Notes: a model not told the origin generated them from the sequence alone. DNA of 64,000 nucleotides from Rhodosalinus sp041365695 (GCF_041365695.1 NZ_JBGFSJ010000005.1:62001-126000); one strand, 5' to 3'; counted from the stretch's first letter, positions 25,050-33,213 are shown. Numbers and translations are program-made.

Positions 25050-25966
25050 GCGGCCGCCTGCCAGCGCGACAGGATGTAGCGCGCCGTCATCAGGTCGAGA
25101 TGCGCCCCGCCGCCGTTCTTGAAAAGCGTGACCTCCTCCGCGCCCTTCCGGGCGAAGGCGTCGGGCTGGTAGAAATCGGCGACGATGTCCTCTTCCGCGA
25201 AGGCGCCCGAGGCGATTGGGATGAGAAGCTCGCCGATATGCCCGACCGTCGTGGCGCGGCTGTCCACGAAGACGCGGGCGCGCGACAGCGCGTCGTCATC
25301 CGCCTCGCGCATGTCGCGGCGGAAGGCGCCGATGAGGTCGAGGTGCTGGCCGGGGCGCAGCCACGCGCCGCGGATCACCGGCTCGGTCGACATGGTGGCG
25401 CAGGTGACGATGTCCGCCCCCGCCACCGCGGCTTCGAGATCGTCGGCCACGGCCATGCCCGGAAAGGCTGCCGCCATCTCCTCGGCCCGCGCGCGGCTGC
25501 GGTTCCAGACGGTGAAGCGCGCCCCGGGAAAGCCCGCGCCATAGGCCTCGCGCAGCGAGCGCGCCACCGTGCCCGCGCCGACGATCAGGATCTCGCGCGC
25601 ATCGGGCCGCGCCAGGCGGCGGGCGGCAAAGAGGCTGTCGCCGGCCGTCTTCCATTTCGTCACGAGATGGAAATCGACGATCGCCTCGAGCAGGCCGGTA
25701 TCGTCGGCATAAAGGCTGACCCCGCCATTGACGCTGGCAAGATCGCGCGCCGTGTTGCCGGGAAAGATCGTCGCCGATTTCACGGCGATGCCCAGCCCGT
25801 CGATCCAGGCCGCGCGCGACAGAAGCGTGTCCTCGCCCCGGTAAAGGAAACTGTCGGCCACCTCGGCCTTCGGGCGGCGGTGCCCATCGGCGAACGCGTC
25901 GCAGAGCGCGCGCCAGTCGAGCCGCGCCTCGCCCTCGGCGAAGGGGATCACCGGAACCGCGCTCAT
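25046..25966 (-). CDS. Ornithine cyclodeaminase/mu-crystallin family protein
   Basis: A 306-residue NAD(P)-dependent protein of the Ocd/mu-crystallin family. The family includes ornithine cyclodeaminase, ketimine reductases and alanine dehydrogenases. Visible are the VKSATIFPGN substrate loop, the LIVGAGTVARSL nucleotide-binding loop at about 127-138, and the DLIGAFRRDMREADDD and VDSRATTVGH segments. It is somewhat shorter than ornithine cyclodeaminase (about 340-350), so a ketimine-reductase-like role is as likely. Both ends overlap neighbours by four bases, HAD phosphatase upstream and hydrolase downstream. Confidence 0.82.
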   Translation of the reverse strand: MSAVPVIPFAEGEARLDWRALCDAFADGHRRPKAEVADSFLYRGEDTLLSRAAWIDGLGIAVKSATIFPGNTARDLASVNGGVSLYADDTGLLEAIVDFHLVTKWKTAGDSLFAARRLARPDAREILIVGAGTVARSLREAYGAGFPGARFTVWNRSRARAEEMAAAFPGMAVADDLEAAVAGADIVTCATMSTEPVIRGAWLRPGQHLDLIGAFRRDMREADDDALSRARVFVDSRATTVGHIGELLIPIASGAFAEEDIVADFYQPDAFARKGAEEVTLFKNGGGAHLDLMTARYILSRWQAAA

Positions 25967-26583
25967 GCTGCGGCCTCGGCGCCCAGAAGCCCCGCATCGA
26001 CGAGCCGCCGCGCCCAGCCCTCGTGTCCGTCGAAGCGGTGCGCCTGCCAGCCGCGCGCGGCCGCGGCGGCCACGTTGTCCGCCCGGTCGTCGGCGAAGAG
26101 CAGCCGCTCCGGCGCAAGCCCCGTCTCGGCCTCCACCCGCGCGTAGATTTCCGGCTCGGGCTTGATGACGCCCATGTGCCCCGAGATGAAGGCGCGGTCG
26201 AACTCGTCGAGGAAGGGGTAGTGGCCGCGCGCCAGCTCGAAGCTGCCGATGCCGAAATTCGTGAGCGCGAAGACCGGCACGCCCCGGCCGCGCAGCGCGC
26301 GCAGCAAGCGCACGGATTCCGGGATCTCGGGCTGCGCGAGCTCGATCCAGCGGTCATGCCAGAGCCTGATCTCGTCCCGCCATTCGGGGTAGGCCTCGGC
26401 CGTTTCGTAGATGGTGTCGCGGAAGTCCCCGCCCCGATCCACGCGGTCGTTCATGGCATGCAGGTCCACCGCCTCGAAGAGCGCGCGGCGCCGGGCCGGG
26501 CCGATCTCGGCGTCGTAGAACCGTTCGGGGTTCCATTCGATCAGCACGTTGCCGATGTCGAAGATAACCGCGTCAGGTCGCAT
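25963..26583 (-). CDS. HAD-family hydrolase (YihX-like)
   Basis: A 206-residue HAD hydrolase with MRPDAVIFDIGNVLIEW, nucleophile Asp9, the TNFGIGS motif II, the KPEPEIY lysine motif and FADDRADNVAAAA motif III. The residue two after the nucleophile is glycine, as in the YihX/haloacid-dehalogenase-like branch, not aspartate as in classical phosphatases. Members dephosphorylate sugar phosphates or dehalogenate acids; the substrate is not evident. It heads a run of overlapping genes (HAD, Ocd-like, hydrolase, perhaps zapE). Confidence 0.82.
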   Translation of the reverse strand: MRPDAVIFDIGNVLIEWNPERFYDAEIGPARRRALFEAVDLHAMNDRVDRGGDFRDTIYETAEAYPEWRDEIRLWHDRWIELAQPEIPESVRLLRALRGRGVPVFALTNFGIGSFELARGHYPFLDEFDRAFISGHMGVIKPEPEIYARVEAETGLAPERLLFADDRADNVAAAAARGWQAHRFDGHEGWARRLVDAGLLGAEAAA

Positions 26584-26677
26584 CGTTCCGTTTCCCTTTC
26601 CGCCAGTTCCTGGGCGTCGCCATGAGCCTAGGCGCAAACGGGCGGGATTTTCCATCCTTCCGTGCCATGCGCGGGGA

Positions 26678-27124
26678 TCACGCCCGCGCGGCGCGCAGCG
26701 ACCGTTCCAGAGCGTCGAGGAAACGGACGCGGTCGGCCTTCCCGAAACCTTTCGCCCCGCCCTGACGGAACGGATCGGCCGCACGCAGATCGGTCATCAG
26801 GTCGCGCAGGGCAAGCGCCTCGCCCACGTTGCGCTCGGTCAGGGCGCTGCCGTCGGGCCGCAGGACAAGCGCGCCGGAGGCCACGCAGCGCGCCGCGAGC
26901 GGCATGTCGTTCGTCACCACCACGTCGCCCCGTCCCGCGCGCTCGGCGATCCAGAGATCGGCCATGTCGGGCCCCTCGGGCACGATCACCACCTCGACCA
27001 GCGGGTTTGTGGAGGGACGCAGGCCGCCGTTGCTGACCAGCTTCACCGGCACCTTGTGACGTGTGGCGACGCGCTCGGCCTCGGCCTTCACCGGGCAGGC
27101 GTCGGCGTCGACGTAGAGGGTCAC
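26678..27124 (-). CDS. yaiI: YaiI/YqxD (UPF0178) family protein
   Basis: A 148-residue DUF188 protein with a PIN-like fold. The conserved opening LYVDADACPVKAEAERVA and the blocks VVTNDMPLAARC and RNVGEALALRDLM match the family. The acidic residues suggest a nuclease-like site, but no activity is proven in the family. It overlaps fghA by four bases and so is co-translated with a formaldehyde-detoxification gene, a link with no clear meaning. The 94 bases after it before the HAD gene show no clear hairpin. Confidence 0.85.
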   Translation of the reverse strand: MTLYVDADACPVKAEAERVATRHKVPVKLVSNGGLRPSTNPLVEVVIVPEGPDMADLWIAERAGRGDVVVTNDMPLAARCVASGALVLRPDGSALTERNVGEALALRDLMTDLRAADPFRQGGAKGFGKADRVRFLDALERSLRAARA

Positions 27125-27951
27125 GCGTAAAGCGCCTCGGCATGGAAGCGAAGATGCTCCTCCATGAAGCTCGCGACGAAGAAGTAGCTGTGGTCATAGC
27201 CCTTCCGCAGGCGCAGCGCGCCGTCCACGCGGCACGCCGCCATCGCCTCGGCCAGCGCCTCGGGGCGCAGCTTGTCGATGTGGGGATCGGCCGTTCCCTG
27301 ATCGACCAGCAAGGGCGCGTCGAGCCCCCGGTCGCGCATCGTCAAGGCCGCGTCATGGGGCCGCCACGCGGTCTCGTCCTCGCCAAGATAGGCGCGGAGC
27401 TGCTTGCGCCCCCACTCCGCCGCGCTCGGATGCGCGATGGGCGCGAAGGCCGACACCGAGCGGTAGCGCCCGGGCAGCCCCATCGCCAGCGTCAGCGCGC
27501 CGTGCCCGCCCATGGAATGGCCGGTGATCGCCTGGCGCTCCGGGTCCACCGCAAAATGCGCGCCGATGAGCGCGGGCAACTCCTCGGCCACGTAATCCCA
27601 CATGCGGTAATGCCGGGCCCAGGGCATCTCGGTGGCGTTGACGTAGAACCCCGCGCCCTGGCCGAGGTCGTAGCTCTCGTCGTCGGCCACCTCCGCGCCG
27701 CGCGGGCTGGTGTCGGGGAAGACGACCGCGACGCCCTGCTCCGCCGCCCAGCCCTGCGCCCCCGCCTTGGTCATGGCGTTCTCGTGCGTGCAGGTGAGCC
27801 CCGAGAGATAGAAGAGCACGGGCACCGGCGCGTCCTTCGCCTCTTCCGGAAGGAAGAGGCCGAAGGTCATGTCGCAGGCGCAGGCGTCGGAGGCGTGGGT
27901 GTAGACGCCTTGCACGCCGCCGAAGGCGCGGTTTTCCGAGACGGTCTGCAT
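27121..27951 (-). CDS. fghA: S-formylglutathione hydrolase
   Basis: FghA (276 residues) hydrolyses S-formylglutathione to formate and glutathione, the second step of glutathione-dependent formaldehyde oxidation. The esterase D signature is intact: YLSGLTCTHENAM, the nucleophile Ser146 in GHSMGGHGA, the aspartate in DQGTADPH and the histidine in GYDHSYFFV. The first-step enzyme, AdhI, is encoded at 33.7 kb, so the path is present although split. It overlaps the yaiI-like gene downstream and follows the nitroreductase by 66 bases. The call is firm. Confidence 0.94.
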   Translation of the reverse strand: MQTVSENRAFGGVQGVYTHASDACACDMTFGLFLPEEAKDAPVPVLFYLSGLTCTHENAMTKAGAQGWAAEQGVAVVFPDTSPRGAEVADDESYDLGQGAGFYVNATEMPWARHYRMWDYVAEELPALIGAHFAVDPERQAITGHSMGGHGALTLAMGLPGRYRSVSAFAPIAHPSAAEWGRKQLRAYLGEDETAWRPHDAALTMRDRGLDAPLLVDQGTADPHIDKLRPEALAEAMAACRVDGALRLRKGYDHSYFFVASFMEEHLRFHAEALYA

Positions 27952-28017
27952 GGGCGGGGCTCCTTCCCTTGGGCTTCCGCCCTCTCCTAGCAGGACGGGC
28001 GGCGCGCGGAAAAGGGC

Positions 28018-28722
28018 TCAGGCGTCCCCGTCGGGGCAGATGGTCAGGATCTCTTCGAGCGGCTTCTTGATCTTCGCCGCGCGCGGCACGGTCGCGTCCT
28101 CGGCAGGGTGCCCCACGACGAGGATCATCACCGGCTTCTCGTGATCGGGGCGGCCGCAGAGATCATTGAGAAAACGCATCGGGTTGGGCGTGTGGGTCAG
28201 GCAGGACAGCCCCGCGCGGTGCAGCGCGGCGATCAGAAAGCCGGTGGCGATGCCCACGCTTTCGGGGACATAGTAGTTCTTGTAGCGCTCGCCCTCCTCG
28301 GTGAGGCCGTAACGCTGCGCGAAGACCACGACGAGCCAGGGGGCGGTGGTCAGGTGCGGTTTCGAGGCGGCGGTGCCCATGGGCTCCAGCGCCTTCAGCC
28401 ATTCCTCGCCGGCGGCCCCCTCGTAGAAGCGTTCTTCCTCCGCCTCGGCGGCGGCGCGGATGCGCGCCTTCATCGCCGGATCGCAGATCGCCACGAAGTG
28501 CCAGGGCTGGTGATTGGCGCCCGACGGCGCGGTGCCGGCGGTGCGGACGCATTCCGCGATCACCTCTCCGGGCACGGGCCGGTCGGAAAAGTCGCGCACG
28601 CTGTGGCGGGTGCGCATCTCCTCGTGGACGGCGCGCGCCGCCGCGATCATCCGCGCATCGTCCATCTCCCGCCGGTCGGGAAGCGGTAGCGGCTCGTAAC
28701 GGACTTCGCCCTTGCGGAACAT
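28018..28722 (-). CDS. Nitroreductase family flavoprotein
   Basis: A 234-residue FMN-dependent oxidoreductase of the nitroreductase fold. The FMN-phosphate segment RHSVRDFSDRPVP, the APSGANHQPWHFVAI block and C-terminal VVGHPAEDA are seen. The central YGLTEEGERYKNYYVPESVG insertion recalls the branch that includes iodotyrosine deiodinase-like enzymes, so dehalogenation or enone reduction is possible. GGGAGG precedes the ATG. It follows the AEC transporter by 14 bases and is probably in one operon with it. The substrate is unknown. Confidence 0.82.
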   Translation of the reverse strand: MFRKGEVRYEPLPLPDRREMDDARMIAAARAVHEEMRTRHSVRDFSDRPVPGEVIAECVRTAGTAPSGANHQPWHFVAICDPAMKARIRAAAEAEEERFYEGAAGEEWLKALEPMGTAASKPHLTTAPWLVVVFAQRYGLTEEGERYKNYYVPESVGIATGFLIAALHRAGLSCLTHTPNPMRFLNDLCGRPDHEKPVMILVVGHPAEDATVPRAAKIKKPLEEILTICPDGDA

Positions 28723-28736
28723 CGGTGGCCTCCCTT

Positions 28737-29666
28737 TCAGGTCGCGGGCAGGTTGGCGATGACCCAGGTGACGGTGACGATGCTCGCCAGCGTCGAGAGC
28801 AGGATCGCCGCCGATACCCGCTGCGGCGCCACGCCGTAGTGCTGCGCAAGGATGTACACGTTGCCCGCCACGGGCAAGGCCGCGGCGGCGATCATCACGC
28901 CCGCCTTGTAGGGATCGGCGGGAAAGAGCCAGAGCACACCGAAGGCTACGGCCGCCGGATGCAGCACCAGCTTGCACAGGCTGAGCCAGGCTGCGATTTC
29001 CACGCGTTCGGCCGACTTGGTGGCAAGCGACGCCCCGATCGCGAAGAGCGCCCCGGGCGTCGCGGCGGCGCCGAGAATGCCCAGGAACTCGTTCACCGGC
29101 CCCGGGATCGTCCAACCGGTGCCCGACCATGCGAGGCCCAGCGTGATCGACACGATCATCGGGTTGCGGACCAGCCCCGTGCCCACCGTCCCAAGAATGG
29201 CGAGGCTCATCCGCCCGTCGCGCGCCCCCGTGATCAGGATCACGATGAGCGAGGAAAACACGATGAGGTCCACGGCGAGCGCGAGCATCACCGGCCCGAT
29301 CGCCCCGGCCCCCAGCAGCAGCGTCAGCATCGGCACGCCGAGAAAGCCGGTGTTGCCGATCACCGCCGTCTGCGCCTCGACCGCGGCGGTGGGAACGTCG
29401 AGCCTTCGCAGCAACGCGACGCCGGTGGCGATCGCGTAGACCACCGCCGTGCCCCAGAGATACCCGGCCACCAGGCGCCCGTCGAAGATCTCCGTGATCG
29501 AGAGATTTGCGGCGAAGCGGAAGAGCATCGCCGAGAGCGCGAAGTAGAAGACGAACTTCGTCAGGTAGGCGGTGGCCTCGGCGCTGAAGAATCCGCTTCG
29601 CCCGGCCCAGAAACCGAGGCCGATCAGCGAAAAGAACGGCAGCGTCTTTAGGAATATCTCGAGCAC
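28737..29666 (-). CDS. AEC family transporter (auxin efflux carrier-like)
   Basis: A 309-residue membrane protein with about ten hydrophobic helices and the family blocks IGLGFWAGRSGFFS, VIGNTGFLGVPML and AAALPVAGNVYILAQHYG. Bacterial members export or import small organic acids such as malate or malonate by secondary transport; the plant homologues move auxin. It sits directly upstream of the nitroreductase gene with a 14-base gap, so it may carry that enzyme's substrate or product. The exact solute cannot be read from sequence. Confidence 0.85.
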   Translation of the reverse strand: MLEIFLKTLPFFSLIGLGFWAGRSGFFSAEATAYLTKFVFYFALSAMLFRFAANLSITEIFDGRLVAGYLWGTAVVYAIATGVALLRRLDVPTAAVEAQTAVIGNTGFLGVPMLTLLLGAGAIGPVMLALAVDLIVFSSLIVILITGARDGRMSLAILGTVGTGLVRNPMIVSITLGLAWSGTGWTIPGPVNEFLGILGAAATPGALFAIGASLATKSAERVEIAAWLSLCKLVLHPAAVAFGVLWLFPADPYKAGVMIAAAALPVAGNVYILAQHYGVAPQRVSAAILLSTLASIVTVTWVIANLPAT

Positions 29667-29732
29667 CGAAGCTTCGTAGCATGCCCCCGGCCCGCGTCAA
29701 TCCGCCGCCACGCGCGAGGGCTGCGACGACGC

Positions 29733-30707
29733 CTAGCCGCTGCCGATCAGAACCCCCGCGGCGAAGACGAGCGCGCCGCCCAGCACCACCTGGAAGGTCG
29801 CGCGCAGCCAGGGCGTCTCCATGAAACGATTCTGCATCCACGCGATCGCCCAGAGCTCCACGAAGACGACGGCGATGGCGATGGCCGTCGCGGTGGCGAA
29901 ATGCGGAATGAGATAGGGCAGCGCGTGGCCGAGCCCGCCGAGCGTGGTCATCACGCCCGAGGCGAGGCCCCGCTTGATCGGCGATCCCCGCCCCGACAGC
30001 TCCCCGTCATCCGAGGCCGCCTCGGTGAACCCCATCGAGATGCCTGCCCCGACGGAGGCCGCGAGGCCGACGAGAAACGTCGTCGAGGTGTCCTGCGTGG
30101 CGAAGGCGGTCGCGAAGATCGGCGCGAGCGTGGACACGGAGCCGTCCATCAGCCCCGCAAGGCCCGGCTGCGCCCAGGTCAGGACGAACTGGCGCCGCGC
30201 CGTGCGCTCCTCGGCACTTTTCGCGTCGGCGTCGAGGTGTTCCTCGGCGAGCCGGTCCGCCACCTGCTGATGGCCCGCCTCCGCGGCGGCGAGGTCGCCC
30301 AGAAGCTTGCGCGTCTCCGCATCCGTGCTCCGCTGCGCGGCGACGTGATAGAAATGCTCCGCCTCCTTCTCCATCATCGCGGCCTCGTCGCGGATCCGCT
30401 CGATGCCGAGGTTCTCGACCAGCCAGACGGGGCGGCGCGCGTAATACCCCGCGACATGCTCGCGGCGGATCAGCGGTATGGTCGGGCCGAAGCGTTTTTC
30501 GTGCTGCTCGATCAGCCGCGTGCGGTGACGGTCCTCCTCCGCCGCCATTCCCTCGAAGATCCGGGCGGTGTCCGGATAGGCGTCGTGCAGCCGCTCGGCG
30601 TAGCTGCGATAGATCCTCGCGTCGTCCTCCTCGGAGGACACGGCGAGAGCGAGGATTTCCCGCTCGCCGAGATCGCTGAAATGCCGCCGCTGGGTGAAGA
30701 AACGCAT
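29733..30707 (-). CDS. mbfA: Iron exporter MbfA (rubrerythrin-VIT1 fusion)
   Basis: This 324-residue protein joins a ferritin-like domain (about 1-150) to a VIT1/CCC1 membrane domain (about 170-324, five helices). The di-iron ligands are visible in SSEEDDARIYRSYA, AEEDRHRTRL, MEKEAEHFYH and AEAGHQQV. MbfA of Bradyrhizobium and Agrobacterium exports iron and protects against iron and peroxide stress, under control of Irr. A near-perfect Irr box overlaps its promoter 12 bases upstream, which supports the call strongly. The membrane half starts PGLAGLMDGSVSTLAPIF. It is divergent from a TetR gene. Confidence 0.92.
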   Translation of the reverse strand: MRFFTQRRHFSDLGEREILALAVSSEEDDARIYRSYAERLHDAYPDTARIFEGMAAEEDRHRTRLIEQHEKRFGPTIPLIRREHVAGYYARRPVWLVENLGIERIRDEAAMMEKEAEHFYHVAAQRSTDAETRKLLGDLAAAEAGHQQVADRLAEEHLDADAKSAEERTARRQFVLTWAQPGLAGLMDGSVSTLAPIFATAFATQDTSTTFLVGLAASVGAGISMGFTEAASDDGELSGRGSPIKRGLASGVMTTLGGLGHALPYLIPHFATATAIAIAVVFVELWAIAWMQNRFMETPWLRATFQVVLGGALVFAAGVLIGSG

Positions 30708-30718
30708 GAGTGCCTCAG

Positions 30719-30735
30719 TTTAGAATTATTCCAAA
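30719..30735. promoter_or_regulatory. Irr box (iron control element) of mbfA
   Basis: TTTAGAA-TTA-TTCCAAA is a 7-3-7 inverted repeat with one mismatch to the alphaproteobacterial ICE consensus TTTAGAANNNTTCTAAA. It touches the TATAAT box and ends 12 bases before the mbfA ATG, so Irr bound here would block transcription when iron is low. Confidence 0.85.
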
Positions 30736-30740
30736 TTATA
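30735..30740 (-). promoter_or_regulatory. mbfA -10 box
   Basis: The minus strand reads a perfect TATAAT here, adjoining the Irr box. A weak TTGCCT -35 lies 15 bases further upstream. Transcription would start inside the Irr box, leaving a leader of about 20 bases. Confidence 0.65.
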
Positions 30741-30798
30741 GCGGCCCCGCGGCGAAGGCAAGGCCCGCGGTCCCGGGCGAGCGGGGTTGCTAGAACTG

Positions 30799-30810
30799 AA
30801 CCGTTCGGTT
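30799..30810. promoter_or_regulatory. Candidate TetR-family operator
   Basis: AACCG-TT-CGGTT is an inverted repeat of five-base arms ending 12 bases before the ATG of the TetR gene. Its position suggests autoregulation. The arms resemble the ACCG-N2-CGGT core of the site at 40626-40637, which is upstream of paaI and paaZ. Confidence 0.55.
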
Positions 30811-30822
30811 TATGTTCGCGAC

Positions 30823-31479
30823 ATGGAAGACACGCCGATGAACGCATCCTCGAGCACGCCGCGGAAGGGCCGGAAATACGACCAGGTGCTCGAAGGCGCG
30901 CGCAAGGTCTTTCTCAGCGACGGGTTCGAGGGGGCCAGCGTGGACGACATCGCCCGCGCGGCGGGCGTTTCCAAGGCGACGCTCTACAGCTACTTCGCGG
31001 ACAAGCGGCTTCTGTTCATGGAAGTGGCCAAGCGCGAATGCGCCCATGCCGCCGCGGAGTCGCTCGAACTCGTGGAAACCACGGCGCCGCCGCGTTGCGT
31101 GCTTCCCGTCGCGGCGCGCAAGATGCTCGGCTTCATGCTTTCCGATCTCGGCCAGCGCGTCTACCGGATCTGCGTGGCCGAGGCGGACCGCTTCCCCGAA
31201 CTCGGGCGCGAGTTCTACGAATGCGGGCCGGCGCTCGTCCGCGACCGCATGAAGCGCTACCTCTCCGATGCCTGCGCGCGGGGCGAGCTAGAGATCGACG
31301 ACGTCGACCTCGCCGCCGACCAGTTCGCGGAGCTCTGCAAGGCCGACCTGCACCCGCGCATGGTCTTCGGCATCAAGCGCAGCTTCACCGAAGAGGAAGT
31401 GCAGCGCGTCATCGACGGCGCGGTCGAGACCTTCATGGCGCGCTATGGGCGTCACGATTCTTCTTCCGAAAAATCATGA
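30823..31479 (+). CDS. TetR/AcrR family transcriptional regulator
   Basis: A 218-residue TetR-type repressor. The helix-turn-helix is at about residues 35-70 (GASVDDIARAAGVSKATLYSYF) and the C-terminal ligand domain has the VYRICVAEADRFPELGREFYE segment of the AefR-like group. ATG at 30823 is preferred over ATG 30838; an upstream TTG would place the operator-like palindrome inside the gene. It diverges from mbfA but a link to iron is not shown. A lower-GC stretch begins straight after its stop codon, marking the edge of probable foreign DNA. Confidence 0.85.
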   Translation: MEDTPMNASSSTPRKGRKYDQVLEGARKVFLSDGFEGASVDDIARAAGVSKATLYSYFADKRLLFMEVAKRECAHAAAESLELVETTAPPRCVLPVAARKMLGFMLSDLGQRVYRICVAEADRFPELGREFYECGPALVRDRMKRYLSDACARGELEIDDVDLAADQFAELCKADLHPRMVFGIKRSFTEEEVQRVIDGAVETFMARYGRHDSSSEKS

Positions 31480-31744
31480 CAGGTTGGAGGGAAGAAGAAG
31501 ACGTTCCCTATTATCCACCAGACAATGCGGGAGGCCGTCCAACCTGCGTTCGGCCGCTTGGCGGACTTTTCAGTCATTGGACTTTTCATCACCAGTAAGT
31601 CTGTCAGGGGAAAGGGGAACCTCGGTCAAAAGCCGATTTGTGCAACAGAGCCGCTCTGTAGGGCAAAGTGGTCCAGCTGGGCATTCGCACCAACAGGCTT
31701 GCGGACTTAGGAGACAGTCGGGGCAAGAACGATGTGGGCTCCGA
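31480..31744. other. Low-GC non-coding stretch, possible transfer remnant
   Basis: This 265-base gap is about 55 % GC by eye, against roughly 70 % around it. Short frames here lack a ribosome site and match nothing I know. No terminal repeats or transposase fragments are recognisable. It is continuous in composition with the GNAT gene that follows. Confidence 0.5.
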
Positions 31745-32263
31745 CTAAAGCGGCTTCTCCATGATTACGAGATGACGCGCGATCTCTGGATCTTGCACAC
31801 TGGCAGGGTCAAAAGGAGCTTCCTCAAAACCCCGAGATTCATAGAACGCGATCGCTTCCCGAAGTCCGCTGCTCGTGTCGAGATAAAGCGCCGAAAGGCC
31901 CATCTCTCGGGCTTCTATTTCGAGTCGGTCCAGTAATCGTCTGGCAAGCCCGGTACGCCTGGCTTGCGGCCGCACGAAGAGCCGCTTTATCTCCCCCTTC
32001 CCATTGGAAAGCCGGTGCAAGAGCACCATGCCGATCAAGTCTCCCTCTCGACTCCTGGCAACGATAAAGCAGCCATCAGGTCCAAGAAATTCGTCAGTTT
32101 GCTCGACAGTCTGGCGAAGTTGCTCCTCTGGGTCGACAACCTGCCCGGTCGCCTCCTTATGACGCGCCACGGCAAAACCCAGATATTCCCGTTTCATGTC
32201 GATCCAACCGGGCACGCCGGCCAGATCCCTTAACACTTCAATCCGGATCTCGTCGGCAGTCAT
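31745..32263 (-). CDS. GNAT family N-acetyltransferase in a low-GC islet
   Basis: A 172-residue GNAT acetyltransferase. The acetyl-CoA loop is the GEIKRLFVRPQARRTGLARRLL segment (motif A, R-R-T-G-L-A), preceded by GMVLLHRLSNGKG and followed by the ALYLDTSSGLREAIAFYESRGF block typical of small-molecule or MarR-linked acetyltransferases. The acceptor is unknown. A GGGGGG site precedes GTG 32266 and ATG 32263; the ATG is used. Its GC content and codon use (AGA, TTA-type codons, AT third positions) differ from all neighbours, so recent horizontal gain is likely. Confidence 0.82.
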   Translation of the reverse strand: MTADEIRIEVLRDLAGVPGWIDMKREYLGFAVARHKEATGQVVDPEEQLRQTVEQTDEFLGPDGCFIVARSREGDLIGMVLLHRLSNGKGEIKRLFVRPQARRTGLARRLLDRLEIEAREMGLSALYLDTSSGLREAIAFYESRGFEEAPFDPASVQDPEIARHLVIMEKPL

Positions 32264-32439
32264 CACATCCCCCCAGTTTTTGAGCCTAGCAGTTCTTCTC
32301 CCTCACCGGAACGGCGGCAACGGGCTCGCAGCGGACCTTCACCCTGACAGGATCAGGGCGCCCGAAGGCCCCCCATGTGTATCGCATCCGACGGCCGATG
32401 ACCTCGCGGGCCGGCGAAGAGTTCGACCCAGAACCTTCG

Positions 32440-33204
32440 TCAGTCCACCCGCCGAACGAGAAGCTGGTTGCCCGGCCCCTTCTTCGTCTCGAACACCTTC
32501 AGGTCCGCGACGAGGTCCGAAAGCTTCCGCTTGCCATAGGTCCGCGTGTCGAAATCCGGGTAATCCGCCTGGATCTGCTGGCCGATGCGCCCCAGCGGGA
32601 ACCATTCGTCCTCCTCCTGGTCGATCTTTTCCATCGCGTCGAAAAAGAGCTGCCGCGCCTCCGAAAGCGTCTGGCCGCTCACCTCGCGGGTCCGCGACGG
32701 GCCGGTGTCCTCCGGCGCGATGTTCTCGATCGCCACGAAGCGGTTGCAGGCGTTCTTCAGCGCGTCCGGCGCCTTGGCCTCGCCGATACCGATCACGGTC
32801 AGGCCATGTTCCCTGATGCGGCTAGCGAGGCGGGTGAAGTCGCTGTCCGAGGACACCAGAACGAACCCGTCGAACCGGCCGGCATGGAGAATGTCCATCG
32901 CGTCGATCACGAGCCCGATGTCAGAGGCGTTCTTGCCCCTGGTGTTCGCCGTCTGCTGATGCTGCACGAGGCCGAGTTCCTGCGCGACACGGGTCCAGCC
33001 GGCAAGCCGCTGGTTCGACCAGTCGCCGTAGACCCGGCGAAGCCCGGGCTCCCCGAAGGTGGTGATCTCCTTCAGGATCTGCTTGGCGTGTTTCGCCGGC
33101 ACGTTGTCGGCGTCGATGAGAACGGCCAGAAGCGGGGTGCGGTCGGGGCTGGGCAAGAAGGTCCTCCATTTTCCGGCAATGTCGCCGATACGGGCGGCGG
33201 GCAC
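32440..33204 (-). CDS. NYN domain protein with C-terminal LOTUS/OST-HTH domain
   Basis: A 254-residue protein with an N-terminal NYN domain of the PIN-like nuclease fold: acidic residues in LIDADNVPA (Asp31, Asp33), GKNASDIGLVIDAMDIL and SSDSDFTRLASRI form the metal site. The C-terminal part (about 175-252, ending GKRKLSDLVADLKVFETKK) is an OST-HTH/LOTUS-like winged helix that can bind RNA. This architecture is that of LabA-like proteins, predicted RNases of unknown target. It lies 9 bases downstream of a GNAT gene on the same strand. Confidence 0.85.
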   Translation of the reverse strand: MPAARIGDIAGKWRTFLPSPDRTPLLAVLIDADNVPAKHAKQILKEITTFGEPGLRRVYGDWSNQRLAGWTRVAQELGLVQHQQTANTRGKNASDIGLVIDAMDILHAGRFDGFVLVSSDSDFTRLASRIREHGLTVIGIGEAKAPDALKNACNRFVAIENIAPEDTGPSRTREVSGQTLSEARQLFFDAMEKIDQEEDEWFPLGRIGQQIQADYPDFDTRTYGKRKLSDLVADLKVFETKKGPGNQLLVRRVD

Positions 33205-33213
33205 AATGTGTCC

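Noticed and set aside
25963..26583. HAD protein as a broken phosphatase because DxD reads DIG
   Set aside because: DxG is standard in the YihX and dehalogenase-like branch, and the other motifs are intact.
31480..31744. Insertion sequence remnant
   Set aside because: The composition is unusual, but no transposase fragment, terminal repeat or target duplication could be recognised.
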